A DNA stretch of 40,679 bases from a virus. A model generated the notes under the pieces. That model did not search any database and was not told the DNA's origin. It was given only the letters and a program-made list of their open reading frames with translations. Positions 6,129-13,155 of the stretch are shown piece after piece (the first letter of the stretch is position 1; each line of letters opens with the position of its first letter). Both the position numbers and the translations under genes were made by a program. The stretch is taken from positions 1-40,679 of IMG/VR virus record IMGVR_UViG_3300012930_000018; one strand, given 5' to 3'.

Positions 6129-6596
6129 ATGAGTGCTTTCATCTGCGGGCCGGATCATTTCAAAGCCCTTGCAATCTTCGCAGCAGCGCGCGCGCACGGT
6201 CGGCGCAATGTGGACCCGCGTTATTGCGAGATGTTACCGGGAACCATTTCCGAAACGATGACCACGGAAGAGCTTGCGTCGGCATACGCAAACGTGCTGT
6301 ATCAGGAAAACATCCGGAGCGTGCTTGCGCGCTATCCCGGAGACGCCGAGAACCTACCCGGACCGATTTCGCGCCCGGATCGTATCGAGGTAACCGTGCG
6401 CGATGAGACTTTGCCAGCGTACCGGCTCGCGCCTGTCGCACTGTTGAAGATGTGCGATTGCTTGGAGTATCAATCCTGCGAAACGGAGAACTACCGGCAA
6501 ACGGCGGCGTTCAGTCTCCTGGATCGCATTCGAGGGGCGCTGATCCATGCGTTACCCGGATACGATGACGCACCGTGGGACTATTCAGCGGCATAG
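6129..6596 (+). CDS. Conserved phage protein of unknown function, 155 aa
   Basis: Starts MSAFICGPDHFKALAIFAAA. The central segment TTEELASAYANVLYQENIRS, followed by an LPGP sequence, is a pattern I associate with a widespread uncharacterised family in proteobacterial phages and genomic islands. The C-terminal half contains CDCLEYQSC and a helical end. Monocistronic between leader elements 3 and 4, which fix its start and suggest separate translation control. Confidence 0.75.
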   Translation: MSAFICGPDHFKALAIFAAARAHGRRNVDPRYCEMLPGTISETMTTEELASAYANVLYQENIRSVLARYPGDAENLPGPISRPDRIEVTVRDETLPAYRLAPVALLKMCDCLEYQSCETENYRQTAAFSLLDRIRGALIHALPGYDDAPWDYSAA

Positions 6597-6606
6597 ACTT
6601 CAGCCC

Positions 6607-6661
6607 GGAGCGCGTTTAATCGCGCGCTCCAGGGTGCGGTTTTCGCACCAACTTATCGGAG
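6607..6661 (+). promoter_or_regulatory. Compound leader element 4
   Basis: Stem 1 GGAGCGCG (6607-6614) pairs with CGCGCTCC (6623-6630). Stem 2 GGTGCG (6633-6638), loop GTTTT, CGCACC (6644-6649). Ribosome site CTTATCGGAG precedes the ATG at 6670. Both stems keep pairing although their bases differ from the other copies, which looks like covariation. Confidence 0.7.
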
Positions 6662-6669
6662 AACAAAAC

Positions 6670-7212
6670 ATGCATAAAGACGAAATCGCCCGTTTCAAGC
6701 TGCGCGGATTTCAATTCATCGCATACATTTCGCCCGACGAGGACGCGGATGCGCCTTGGGATTCATCGGATGGTCACGGGCCTGTTACCAAATGGGAGAA
6801 TCGCCCAAAGCGGCCGGGCGAGCTGATCCTCGCATCGGATGGGCGCGTCGATCGCTTTTATGATTTCCAAGCGGCCGTCAAGCTCGCGCGTCGCGATCGC
6901 TGGGACTCACCACCCTACAAAACAGGAAAGCCGGGCGAACGTGCGGCGCGCGCGGCGCGCGCAGACTTCGAATTCTTGCGCGGCTGGTGCAATGACCAAT
7001 GGAGTTATGTGGGCGTGATCGTGGAGCGCGTCACAGAAACGGGCACAGTGCGTGACCGTACAAGCCTATGGGGAATCGAATCCAACGCAACAGACTACCT
7101 GCAAGAAACTGCGCGGGATCTCGCCCAAGAACTTGTCTCAAGCGCGCACACCGCGCAACGTCAGCGCGAAGTCAAACAAGCTTTTATCGGTTGCTCTTGC
7201 CCGGAAGTATGA
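6670..7212 (+). CDS. Conserved phage protein of unknown function, 180 aa
   Basis: Begins MHKDEIARFKLRGFQFIAYI. It contains APWDSSDGHGPVTKWENR, YYDF-like RFYDFQAAVKLARRDRWD, RAWCN-like LRGWCNDQW and LWGIESNATDYLQE. This ordered motif set is familiar from an uncharacterised family found in phages and mobile elements of many bacteria. No enzyme motif is evident. The start at 6670 follows leader element 4 and replaces a longer frame whose first 41 codons run through the preceding gene and leader. Last gene of the rightward cluster, ending at a strong hairpin. Confidence 0.8.
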   Translation: MHKDEIARFKLRGFQFIAYISPDEDADAPWDSSDGHGPVTKWENRPKRPGELILASDGRVDRFYDFQAAVKLARRDRWDSPPYKTGKPGERAARAARADFEFLRGWCNDQWSYVGVIVERVTETGTVRDRTSLWGIESNATDYLQETARDLAQELVSSAHTAQRQREVKQAFIGCSCPEV

Positions 7213-7257
7213 AAAGCAAAAGGGCGAGCTAGATCACCCAAGATTTTAGCTCGCCCT
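7213..7257 (-). terminator. Strong terminator, mainly leftward
   Basis: AGGGCGAGCTA (7221-7231) pairs over 11 bases with TAGCTCGCCCT (7247-7257). Read on the minus strand it is followed by TTTTGCTTTT, so it ends the leftward gene at 7322. On the plus strand no T run follows, but the stem may still slow rightward transcription from 6670. Confidence 0.75.
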
Positions 7258-7303
7258 CGCTCGCAAGGGGCCCGTCGCATCGTGCCGATCCCGCCCATGA
7301 TCC

Positions 7304-7321
7304 CCCGCGTTTAGACGCGGG
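7304..7321. repeat. Inverted copy of the CGCGTCTAAACGCG hairpin
   Basis: CCCGCGT-TTAG-ACGCGGG at 7304-7321 contains the reverse complement of the hairpin at 3583-3596 and runs into GGGTCAAG (7319-7326), the same word found beside the other copy. It touches the stop codon of the 7322 gene. Confidence 0.5.
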
Positions 7322-7849
7322 TCAAGCTTTTTCCTCCCGTAGCTGCATCCGGATCGTGCGCGCAGCCGCGCCGTCCCGCTCCGTCAGGATCAACAACAGC
7401 TCGCGCAAGCGTGGCTCCCATGCCTGGTAGGTCGCTGGCTCAACCTGGAGCGCGTCAAGCCTCTCGGCATCGGAATAGCGGCGCATCCCGCTACCGGCGC
7501 ACACCGGACAGATAAGCCTGAGCTTATTGGACACAACCTCGCGCGCGCCCTGACACATGCCGCATTGTGGCGCGTACCACTCCCGCATGGCCTGCTGACA
7601 GGCACGGACCAGGGTAGGGTGTTCCTCGTGGAACTTACCTATGCGAAGCCGCCTCCGGGCTTTGCGTAGCATCTCCTGGAGGACCGGACCCGCGTAGCGC
7701 GCCTGCCCGGCATAGCGCCAGTGATACAGCGCGCGCCCAAGCTTCCCAGCGCGCGCCAGCGCCCCTATGCGGTCAATCGCGCTCTCATGCGCCTGCGTCT
7801 CCAGGTGCGTCGAAAGCAGCGCCGCACCGACCGCCTCGCGTATCCCCAT
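7322..7849 (-). CDS. CxxC zinc-finger protein, candidate late regulator
   Basis: The 175-residue protein has a basic helical N-terminal half (LRKARRRLRIGKF) and a pair of zinc knuckles, CGMCQGA and CPVCAGSG, about aa 97-123, of the DnaJ cysteine-rich type. A helical C-terminus follows. Some phage antitermination Q proteins carry similar CxxCxGxG zinc knuckles, and a single-gene operon with its own operators would suit such a regulator, but I see no direct proof. It starts at the ATG at 7849 and is preceded by three CTAT-type operator sites. It could instead be an ordinary zinc-binding DNA protein. Confidence 0.65.
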   Translation of the reverse strand: MGIREAVGAALLSTHLETQAHESAIDRIGALARAGKLGRALYHWRYAGQARYAGPVLQEMLRKARRRLRIGKFHEEHPTLVRACQQAMREWYAPQCGMCQGAREVVSNKLRLICPVCAGSGMRRYSDAERLDALQVEPATYQAWEPRLRELLLILTERDGAAARTIRMQLREEKA

Positions 7850-7895
7850 GATGGGGAAACAGGGTATAGGAAATTCTCTTGCCCGCGCCCGGAAA

Positions 7896-7949
7896 ACTAT
7901 CTATAGCCTAATAATTACTATAGATAGGGGAATTTTCACTATAGCTTGA
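7896..7949. promoter_or_regulatory. Operator cluster, CTAT-NN-ATAG family
   Basis: CTATCTATAG (7897-7906) and CTATAGATAG (7918-7927) are exact inverted repeats whose starts are 21 bases apart. A third partial site CTATAGCTTG (7940-7949) lies 22 bases further. The cluster lies 47-100 bases upstream of the leftward gene that starts at 7849. Part of a family shared with 11798, 13349 and 16009. Confidence 0.6.
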
Positions 7950-7972
7950 TCGAAACGATTTACCCCTATCCC

Positions 7973-8476
7973 CTAATGCCGATTCGCAATCCGCAAAAAT
8001 TCATCTTCGTGGTGCTCCAAGTAGAATTTCTGCGCAAGGAGCTGATCGTCGAGCGGTAAGCCGATTTGCCGATCATGGCCGCAGAGCCGGTGCCGCACCG
8101 ATCCGTCCGGATTCAGGACCTCGATGTTGCCGACGAGATCCCCGCGTTTAATCCGGTAGCGCACCCCGGACTTGCCATCGACCAGGAACCACCGGTGCGC
8201 GGCAAGATCGGCACGCTGGCGCTCGTCCAGATAATGCAACAACAGCGCGCTTGCGCGATCGCCCGAAGCCTTGCGTTTTTCCTCGAACTCGCGAAGCTCC
8301 TGCCTCCTAGCCTCGATCTCATCAGCCGTCCAAGCGGCCCAAATGCAGTTCGTGCTTGACGTAGTGGCGGCATCAATCCAAGAATTCCAAACGCCCAGGG
8401 TGCTCGTCACGGCAGTAGTCACGGCAGCAGATTGACCCGCCCCCGCCCAGGTGCTCGCCGTGTAGTAAAACGGCAC
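7973..8476 (-). CDS. Phage protein with FLRIANRH tail, 167 aa; paralogue of 10741-11157
   Basis: The N-terminal part, starting MPFYYTASTWAGAGQSAAVT, is Ala/Thr-rich, then a charged helix (ADEIEARRQELREFEEKRK) and a beta-rich half (GVRYRIKRGDLVGNIEVL). The end LAQKFYLEHHEDEFLRIANR matches the paralogue's LIQKLYIETNEFEFLKIA. Starts one base after the upstream stop. The C-terminal pattern suggests a shared fold; function unknown. Last gene of the 11676-7973 operon. Confidence 0.75.
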   Translation of the reverse strand: MPFYYTASTWAGAGQSAAVTTAVTSTLGVWNSWIDAATTSSTNCIWAAWTADEIEARRQELREFEEKRKASGDRASALLLHYLDERQRADLAAHRWFLVDGKSGVRYRIKRGDLVGNIEVLNPDGSVRHRLCGHDRQIGLPLDDQLLAQKFYLEHHEDEFLRIANRH

Positions 8477-8477
8477 C

Positions 8478-8705
8478 CTAACCGCCCTGGAGCGGCGGCA
8501 CCAGAATCATTTTCTCCGCCTCGGGGTCGAAGGACTTCATCGGCTCGCCTTCGCCGCCATCGCGTTTAACGCGGAAAGCCTTATAACCCTTGCGAGTCAG
8601 CACATCAAACTGTCCACGCGCCGCCTCGACCTCAGCGGAATTTTCACTGTCCCAGGTGGTGCGAGTATGGCCGGTAGAGTCAAGCGTTTCCATTTCGCCG
8701 TTCAT
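8478..8705 (-). CDS. Small protein, 75 aa; paralogue of 11147-11371
   Basis: Contains LDSTGHTRTTWDS, FDVLTRKGYKAFRV and SFDPEAEKMILVPPLQGG, which align piece by piece with the 74-residue product at 11147-11371 (FDRLVRLGYRAAR, KFDPDAETLTMVPRIHAG). Beta-alpha-beta pattern, cytoplasmic. The ATG at 8705 has a strong GGAGGA site and overlaps the upstream membrane gene. Paired with 7973 exactly as its paralogue is paired with 10741. Confidence 0.8.
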   Translation of the reverse strand: MNGEMETLDSTGHTRTTWDSENSAEVEAARGQFDVLTRKGYKAFRVKRDGGEGEPMKSFDPEAEKMILVPPLQGG

Positions 8706-8952
8706 GATTCCTCCGCAAAAAATTACGATGATGATGCCATGCGTCCCAATAAACCCGTGTTGTGTCGAGCCACATCAAAAACGACCAGCCCCAAAAAACA
8801 TAGATAACGAAATGAAAAAAAGTCCCGCCAAATAATGAATCTATAGCAGCAATAAAAATAACCACGAGAAATGCAAGGCACAAGAAAAACATTCGCCGGC
8901 AGCGGCGCAGCTCCGCCAACACTATAAGCAGCGGCAGCTCGTCCTCCTTCAT
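8680..8952 (-). CDS. Two-span membrane protein, 90 aa
   Basis: After a short charged N-terminus (MKEDELPLLIVLAELRRCRR) come hydrophobic spans at about aa 21-38 (MFFLCLAFLVVIFIAAI) and 44-62 (FFHFVIYVFWGWSFLMW). The tail is rich in His, Arg and Asn and lies in the cytoplasm. Overlaps both neighbours by a few codons, so it is a genuine operon member. Function unknown. Confidence 0.7.
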   Translation of the reverse strand: MKEDELPLLIVLAELRRCRRMFFLCLAFLVVIFIAAIDSLFGGTFFHFVIYVFWGWSFLMWLDTTRVYWDAWHHHRNFLRRNHERRNGNA

Positions 8953-9554
8953 TTGCGGGGTTTCCCGCGCAGGGTGTTGTTCTCAAACCTACTGAGGAAT
9001 TTCTGAGACGGATGCGACTGGATCAGATCCCGGATTCGCATGGCAATTTCGGCCCCGCGTGTGCCCTCGATTTCGACAATCAACGCAGCCTGCTCCAGGC
9101 GAAGCCGGCGCTGCTGCTTCGTCTTTTCAATCTCAAGCCGCAAGCTCGCGGTAGGATCGTATAGCCTTATCCAGTTCCTCAATTGATTTTCGGAAACATC
9201 AAACTCCTGCGCGACCTCGGCATAACTGCGCTCCCCGATCATCGCGACCGCTCGGTGTTTGGTCTCTTCGGTAAAGCTACGTTTTACGCCGGCTCTCCGC
9301 GCCGGAATCACCGAAAGCGGTATATCGGCGCGAGAACCGCCCATATCGACACCCGGAAAAGGGTCATCGATGGAGGGAATGAGTCGCGCGGGGACCGCCG
9401 ACTTCGGAATATTGAGTCGAGTCATGGTCTGCCGAATTTTCTTGGGCATGAAGTCGCTGGTCGGAACCCCGAATTTTTTTGCGAGGGAGCGGCGCTTCGC
9501 CATATTCGCGTCACGGACGCGCCTTCCAGCCGCACGAATCGCTTCGTTTATCAT
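8949..9554 (-). CDS. Helix-turn-helix protein with transposase-type HTH, 201 aa
   Basis: The segment RSFTEETKHRAVAMIGE, then SYAEVAQEFDVSENQLRNWI (about aa 90-130), is the HTH seen in IS3-type OrfA proteins and in some phage small terminases. A basic N-terminus (RRSLAKKFGVPTSDFM) may add a second DNA contact, and a coiled coil (LRLEIEKTKQQRRLRLEQ) follows the HTH. No catalytic transposase domain is present, so it is a DNA-binding protein, not an insertion sequence. A transcriptional regulator or small-terminase-like role is possible. Confidence 0.75.
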   Translation of the reverse strand: MINEAIRAAGRRVRDANMAKRRSLAKKFGVPTSDFMPKKIRQTMTRLNIPKSAVPARLIPSIDDPFPGVDMGGSRADIPLSVIPARRAGVKRSFTEETKHRAVAMIGERSYAEVAQEFDVSENQLRNWIRLYDPTASLRLEIEKTKQQRRLRLEQAALIVEIEGTRGAEIAMRIRDLIQSHPSQKFLSRFENNTLRGKPRK

Positions 9555-9557
9555 AGT

Positions 9558-9869
9558 TTAGGCCCCCATGAATCTGATCGAATCAACGCGGCGCGTGTAT
9601 TGCCCGAGCAAACGTCCGGTGCGCGCGTCGTAGACTTCGATCGAATCGCCAATCGACGACCAGCGCGCCTCGATCAACGCCCCCATGTGCGCGCGTTTGG
9701 GATCAGCATAATTGCGCCAGCGGAGATTTCTGCGGTTGACGGCATCCCAAAGCCGGAACGGCCGCGCAGCCTCGCCACGTTCGCGCGAGTCCCAATGATA
9801 TTTCTCTTCGTACTGCGACTCATCACGCTGCGCGTGCAGCGCGCTGATCTTTGCCGTTGCTGCTGACAT
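9558..9869 (-). CDS. Small phage protein with C-terminal beta domain, 103 aa
   Basis: Starts at the ATG at 9869, 8 bases after an AGGAGG site; the TTG two codons upstream is too close to it. The N-terminus is helical and charged, and the C-terminus IEVYDARTGRLLGQYTRR is a typical small beta-hairpin domain also seen in other uncharacterised phage proteins. Cytoplasmic, no membrane segment. Sits between the HTH gene and the 287-residue gene in one leftward operon. Confidence 0.7.
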   Translation of the reverse strand: MSAATAKISALHAQRDESQYEEKYHWDSRERGEAARPFRLWDAVNRRNLRWRNYADPKRAHMGALIEARWSSIGDSIEVYDARTGRLLGQYTRRVDSIRFMGA

Positions 9870-9884
9870 GCCCAAGCCCTCCTT

Positions 9885-10748
9885 TTAGTGTGCCTGAATA
9901 CTTTCCGAACGTACCCCGGAATAGGGCGTTTGCGGAAACGATTGCATCAACGCCCGCGTCAGGTCGGTGATGCCGCCGTTGATGCGTCGCAATCTGTCCG
10001 TAGGCACCAGGCTTTCGTCAGAATGTCGGACGAATTTGACCATCGAAAACACCTTCACGCATCCTTGTGAAACCTGCTGGATGTGTTTGGACGGCGTTCC
10101 TTTGCTCAAAAAACGAAAGTCAAGGTTCGGAAAACTACGCGCGATGGTCTGCTGCTGCGCTGGCAACAATCCCAGCACCAGGACCTTCGGCGTTTGCAAA
10201 CGCTCGGGCAGATCGCCAAAATTATGCAGCCCCGCATCCTTGCCGTTGTCGCCCGATACGCGCGGGATATAGGTGCTAGGCGTGCCCAAGTGGTGACGCA
10301 GATCGTAAAGCGCGTCGCGCACGTTCCTCCCGATCTTGTCGCCCACGACCTCGCCAAAAGTCTGCCCGAACGTCTCCGCAAAAGTTCGTACCATCTCCTG
10401 CGCAACATAGGTAAGCGCTTCTGCAAATTTCGGGCTCATGCCAAGTCGGGAGGGAATCGGGGGAGGATCTTGCAACGGCACGGATTCGGCTGGCGCTTCG
10501 GGTGGCGGCGGAGTCTCTTTGAATTTTTCTCGCAGAGCCTTGCCCAGCTCGGCGGTCAATGCGCCGTTTATTGGTCTACGCCGCGACGGCGTAAGAATTT
10601 GATTCTGCGCCCTCGTGACCAGTTCGGGCATGCCCCGGAGCCTTAACAGACGAAAATCAATGTCGGCCTCTCCTGATCGGATCATCTCCGCCATTTTGTT
10701 CAAAACAGAAACGCGCTCATCAATAGTCCAGCAAATTATGTTAGCCAT
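9885..10748 (-). CDS. Regulator-like protein, 287 aa, with possible DUF2325-like C-terminus
   Basis: The start at 10748 (MANIICWTIDERVSVL) has GGAGAG five bases upstream. The N-terminal part contains LLRLRGMPELVTRAQ and a proline-rich linker (about aa 79-101). A helical region resembles an oligomerisation segment (VVGDKIGRNVRDAL). The C-terminal part, KVLVLGLLPAQQQTIARSFP followed later by VKVFSMVKFVRHSDESLV, reads as a Rossmann-like fold similar to DUF2325. This similarity is by eye. It overlaps the paralogue gene 10741 by 8 bases. Possible sensor or regulator. Confidence 0.65.
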   Translation of the reverse strand: MANIICWTIDERVSVLNKMAEMIRSGEADIDFRLLRLRGMPELVTRAQNQILTPSRRRPINGALTAELGKALREKFKETPPPPEAPAESVPLQDPPPIPSRLGMSPKFAEALTYVAQEMVRTFAETFGQTFGEVVGDKIGRNVRDALYDLRHHLGTPSTYIPRVSGDNGKDAGLHNFGDLPERLQTPKVLVLGLLPAQQQTIARSFPNLDFRFLSKGTPSKHIQQVSQGCVKVFSMVKFVRHSDESLVPTDRLRRINGGITDLTRALMQSFPQTPYSGVRSESIQAH

Positions 10749-11157
10749 GAAACTCTCCGGGAAAATGAGGGGGAACCAAACCGCGACCACTTGCACAAGC
10801 AATCTTCAAAAACTCGAATTCGTTGGTTTCGATGTAGAGCTTCTGGATCAGCATGTGATCGGCCATCGGCACGTTGGCATCGGACCCCGTGCAAAAAGCC
10901 TGCGCAACATGCTGTTCATAAGGCATGTAGCTGTGCTCGATGTGATAAACGTTGTTCGACCAACGCGGCACGATTGTATAAACGCGCTTGGTGAAGTTGC
11001 CGCGAGCCCGGAAAGTGCGGGTGCGTAAGTAATCCGCAAGCTGCTCAGGAGAGAGATGCGCGCGGAGGGTGTTCTCCGCGCGCACTAAGGGATCGTTCAT
11101 TCCATACACCCACTGACTCGGGTGCGTGAAGTAAAAAAATGCAGCGCTATCCGGCAT
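10741..11157 (-). CDS. Phage protein, 138 aa; paralogue of 7973-8476
   Basis: Starts MPDSAAFFYFTHPSQW, overlapping the upstream stop by 11 bases. It holds LSPEQLADYLRTRTFRARGN and the shared tail VPMADHMLIQKLYIETNEFE, then FLKIA, which aligns with the C-terminus of the protein at 7973. The N-terminal halves differ, so the two copies share mainly the C-terminal domain. No enzyme motif is visible. Confidence 0.75.
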   Translation of the reverse strand: MPDSAAFFYFTHPSQWVYGMNDPLVRAENTLRAHLSPEQLADYLRTRTFRARGNFTKRVYTIVPRWSNNVYHIEHSYMPYEQHVAQAFCTGSDANVPMADHMLIQKLYIETNEFEFLKIACASGRGLVPPHFPGEFHG

Positions 11158-11371
11158 GGATGCGCGGGACCATCGTGAGGGTTTCCGCATCCGGATCAAA
11201 CTTGCCGATCATGACGCCGGTCTCGGGGCTATCCATTCTGGCAGCACGGTATCCCAAGCGCACGAGCCGGTCAAATTCGGCCATAGCGTGCTCGATCGAG
11301 GCCGCATCGCCTGTATTCCAGAAGGTGCGCTCGTCGCCGTGATTATTCAGGACAATCATTACGTGCCTCAT
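11147..11371 (-). CDS. Small protein, 74 aa; paralogue of 8478-8705
   Basis: Begins MRHVMIVLNNHGDERTFWN and contains EFDRLVRLGYRAAR and GKFDPDAETLTMVPRIHAG, matching the product of 8478-8705 across its length. The ATG overlaps the stop of the NrdR-like gene (ATGA). It is followed by the second partner gene as in the other module, so the pair was duplicated together. Confidence 0.8.
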   Translation of the reverse strand: MRHVMIVLNNHGDERTFWNTGDAASIEHAMAEFDRLVRLGYRAARMDSPETGVMIGKFDPDAETLTMVPRIHAG

Positions 11372-11676
11372 TTTTTTCCTTTCTCGGTAGGGGTGGTGGT
11401 GGGTGGGTTCCGGTCCGAAGGAGCAACCGGGGCTGTCAAAAGGTCGGTACGCACGGGTTCAAGCAGCTCGCGCAGGCCCTGGAGGATGACGGCATATTTT
11501 TCAAGGTGCTGATAGTCCTCCGCAAGGATTTCGAAGGACTGGAAGGACCGCTTGCACTTGATGCAATGGCGGCGGCGCGCGACGCACCAGAAATTCCCCT
11601 CCGTGAAACGGCTGTCAGAAGTCCGCAAACCATCACTCCCGCAGAAGGGACACCGCACGACACCCCCATAACGCAC
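11368..11676 (-). CDS. NrdR-type zinc-ribbon protein, 102 aa
   Basis: The N-terminus RCPFCGSDGLRTSDSR with a second pair HCIKCKRSFQSFE matches the zinc ribbon that opens bacterial NrdR, the repressor of ribonucleotide reductase genes. The following ATP-cone of NrdR is missing: the product is 102 residues, with helical and Pro/Thr-rich sequence instead. The start is GTG at 11676, 7 bases after AAGGAGG. A DNA-binding role is likely; control of nucleotide supply is only a guess. First gene of the 11676-7973 operon. Confidence 0.8.
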   Translation of the reverse strand: MRYGGVVRCPFCGSDGLRTSDSRFTEGNFWCVARRRHCIKCKRSFQSFEILAEDYQHLEKYAVILQGLRELLEPVRTDLLTAPVAPSDRNPPTTTPTEKGKK

Positions 11677-11795
11677 GCTCCTACCTCCTTCGTCTTATTC
11701 ACGACGAGAAGCGGAAAGCCCCAAGCCCGCGTGCTTAAAATACCCAATTTTCAAGGTTCTAACAAGCGCGCCTACCAAATTACTTGCAGATCGCG

Positions 11796-11827
11796 CACTA
11801 TGCATAGTATTTTCGTACTATCCATAG
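11796..11827. promoter_or_regulatory. Operator pair, CTAT-NN-ATAG family
   Basis: CTATGCATAG (11798-11807) and CTATCCATAG (11818-11827) start 20 bases apart, with ATTTTCG between them. They lie 122-152 bases upstream of the GTG at 11676. The stretch from 11796 to 11820 is nearly the same as 16007-16032. Confidence 0.6.
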
Positions 11828-11853
11828 ATTATTGAGCCCGGTATTAGTGCGTC

Positions 11854-12726
11854 TCACAAAACCTTGGTCGGAAATTCCTCGTTCTCCTGGACGCGCAGCG
11901 TGCGCACCGTTTCACCCGCTCGCCGCTTGTTCCACGCCTTGATGGTGAGCCCGATGTAATACCAGCGCGACATTTTCACGGAGCTTCGCGCCTTGAATTC
12001 CTGCAAACGCTCGCGCAGATGCAACACCGGATCAGTCGAAGAGAGCCCCGCGCCCTCGCCCAGGTTGTCAAAAAAAGTCTGCGCCTGGACGAGATCCTTC
12101 TCCCGAAACAGGAATAGGCATCCGGCAATCACCCCGACTGCGAGAAACTTTTTCGCCTTTGAATTTTGCGCGTAGCGAACGCAAGTGAGAATGTCATCGC
12201 GCAAGGGTTCCGCGAAAGACAGGAGGTCCTCCTTACTCACGACTCCGCTGGTTGTGGGTTTGGATTTGAGCATCTGTCCGATGCGCGTCTTGGCAAAACG
12301 GGAGCGCGAACCTGTGATACCGCTCCATCCCATCTTGCAATTCTTGATGGCGTAGATAACCATCGCGGCGGCGCTCGCCTGATTCGCGGAAACGAATCCG
12401 GCGATTCCGAAAATGTCGCTGTGTGTGCGGTTCTTGCCAACATCCACAGTGGCAAAAGCGTTCTCGTCCTCAATGCCGCGCGCAATATAGGTGCGGAAAG
12501 GCTTACCCGCCAGGATGCAAGCGTTCAAACGGTTTTGCCCATCGAAAAGCCGCCCGGCCTTGTCGATCTTGATGGTTTCCCCGTTCAGGCTCCACCGGCC
12601 CTCATCCATCGCAATCGCATACTCCAGCACCTTGCTTTGCGAGACCGCCCGGTTTTTCACCATCGTCGCGAGCATCTGTTGTGCGTCTCGCGGCGTGACG
12701 TTCTCGATCAAGAGCATATGCGGCAT
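11854..12726 (-). CDS. ParB/Srx-fold phage protein, 290 aa
   Basis: The first third contains VTPRDAQQML, YAIAMDEGRWSLNGETIKID and GRLFDGQNRLNACILAGKPF, the ParB-like nuclease/Srx fold found in many phage and plasmid proteins, with the DGQHRL-type loop present as DGQNRL. It then continues with a mainly helical region. The usual DNA-binding HTH of true ParB is not obvious. Possible roles are DNA binding, CTP binding or gene control. It starts 3 bases after the upstream stop and ends the 13313-11854 operon. Confidence 0.8.
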   Translation of the reverse strand: MPHMLLIENVTPRDAQQMLATMVKNRAVSQSKVLEYAIAMDEGRWSLNGETIKIDKAGRLFDGQNRLNACILAGKPFRTYIARGIEDENAFATVDVGKNRTHSDIFGIAGFVSANQASAAAMVIYAIKNCKMGWSGITGSRSRFAKTRIGQMLKSKPTTSGVVSKEDLLSFAEPLRDDILTCVRYAQNSKAKKFLAVGVIAGCLFLFREKDLVQAQTFFDNLGEGAGLSSTDPVLHLRERLQEFKARSSVKMSRWYYIGLTIKAWNKRRAGETVRTLRVQENEEFPTKVL

Positions 12727-12729
12727 GAA

Positions 12730-13155
12730 CTAGGCATCCATTTCTTCGAGCACTCCGCGCGCCTGACGCGCCCATTGCTTCGGAGTGCTCGCGCCGGATC
12801 GACAAAAAAGTTCAACCGCGTGGCTCTCGTGCAGGCCAAAAAATCGCATCGCGACTTCGACATTGCCAAGACGGCCTCGACCGTTCAGCCGCACATCACC
12901 ATCCAGGGTCATAGTGAGCCCGGCCTTATGCAAGCTCGGGCAGACCGTAGCCCAACCGAGGGCGCAGGCAGTCGTGCCGCAAAGCGTCAGATCGCGCCGC
13001 GTGAGAACTTTGTCCACCTTCAATTGCGGATGATGGTGCGGCCTGCTGTGCTGAAACCACCAGTCCATTTGAAAGTGCTTGTTCGCGCTCGCTGGAAGCT
13101 TCTGCATGAACCGGATCAGCGTGGTGAAGTGTCTCCTAGCGGTTTTGTTTTTCAT
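12730..13155 (-). CDS. Hypothetical phage protein with CGTTACALGWA motif, 141 aa
   Basis: Begins MKNKTARRHFTTLIRFMQKL with GGAGG five bases upstream; its ATG overlaps the membrane-peptide stop. The central CGTTACALGWATVCPSLHKA motif and the later RFFGLHESHAVELF pattern are a signature I associate with a common uncharacterised phage family. Cytoplasmic, no membrane segment. Role unknown. Confidence 0.7.
   Translation of the reverse strand: MKNKTARRHFTTLIRFMQKLPASANKHFQMDWWFQHSRPHHHPQLKVDKVLTRRDLTLCGTTACALGWATVCPSLHKAGLTMTLDGDVRLNGRGRLGNVEVAMRFFGLHESHAVELFCRSGASTPKQWARQARGVLEEMDA

Noticed and set aside
7938-7945. CACTATAG, resembling the core of a T7 RNA polymerase promoter
   Set aside because: Only the core is present, no phage RNA polymerase gene is seen, and it is explained as part of the CTAT operator family.
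8949-9554. Insertion sequence (IS3-type transposase)
   Set aside because: Only an HTH of that kind is present; no DDE catalytic domain, no terminal inverted repeats, and the gene is in operon register with its neighbours.
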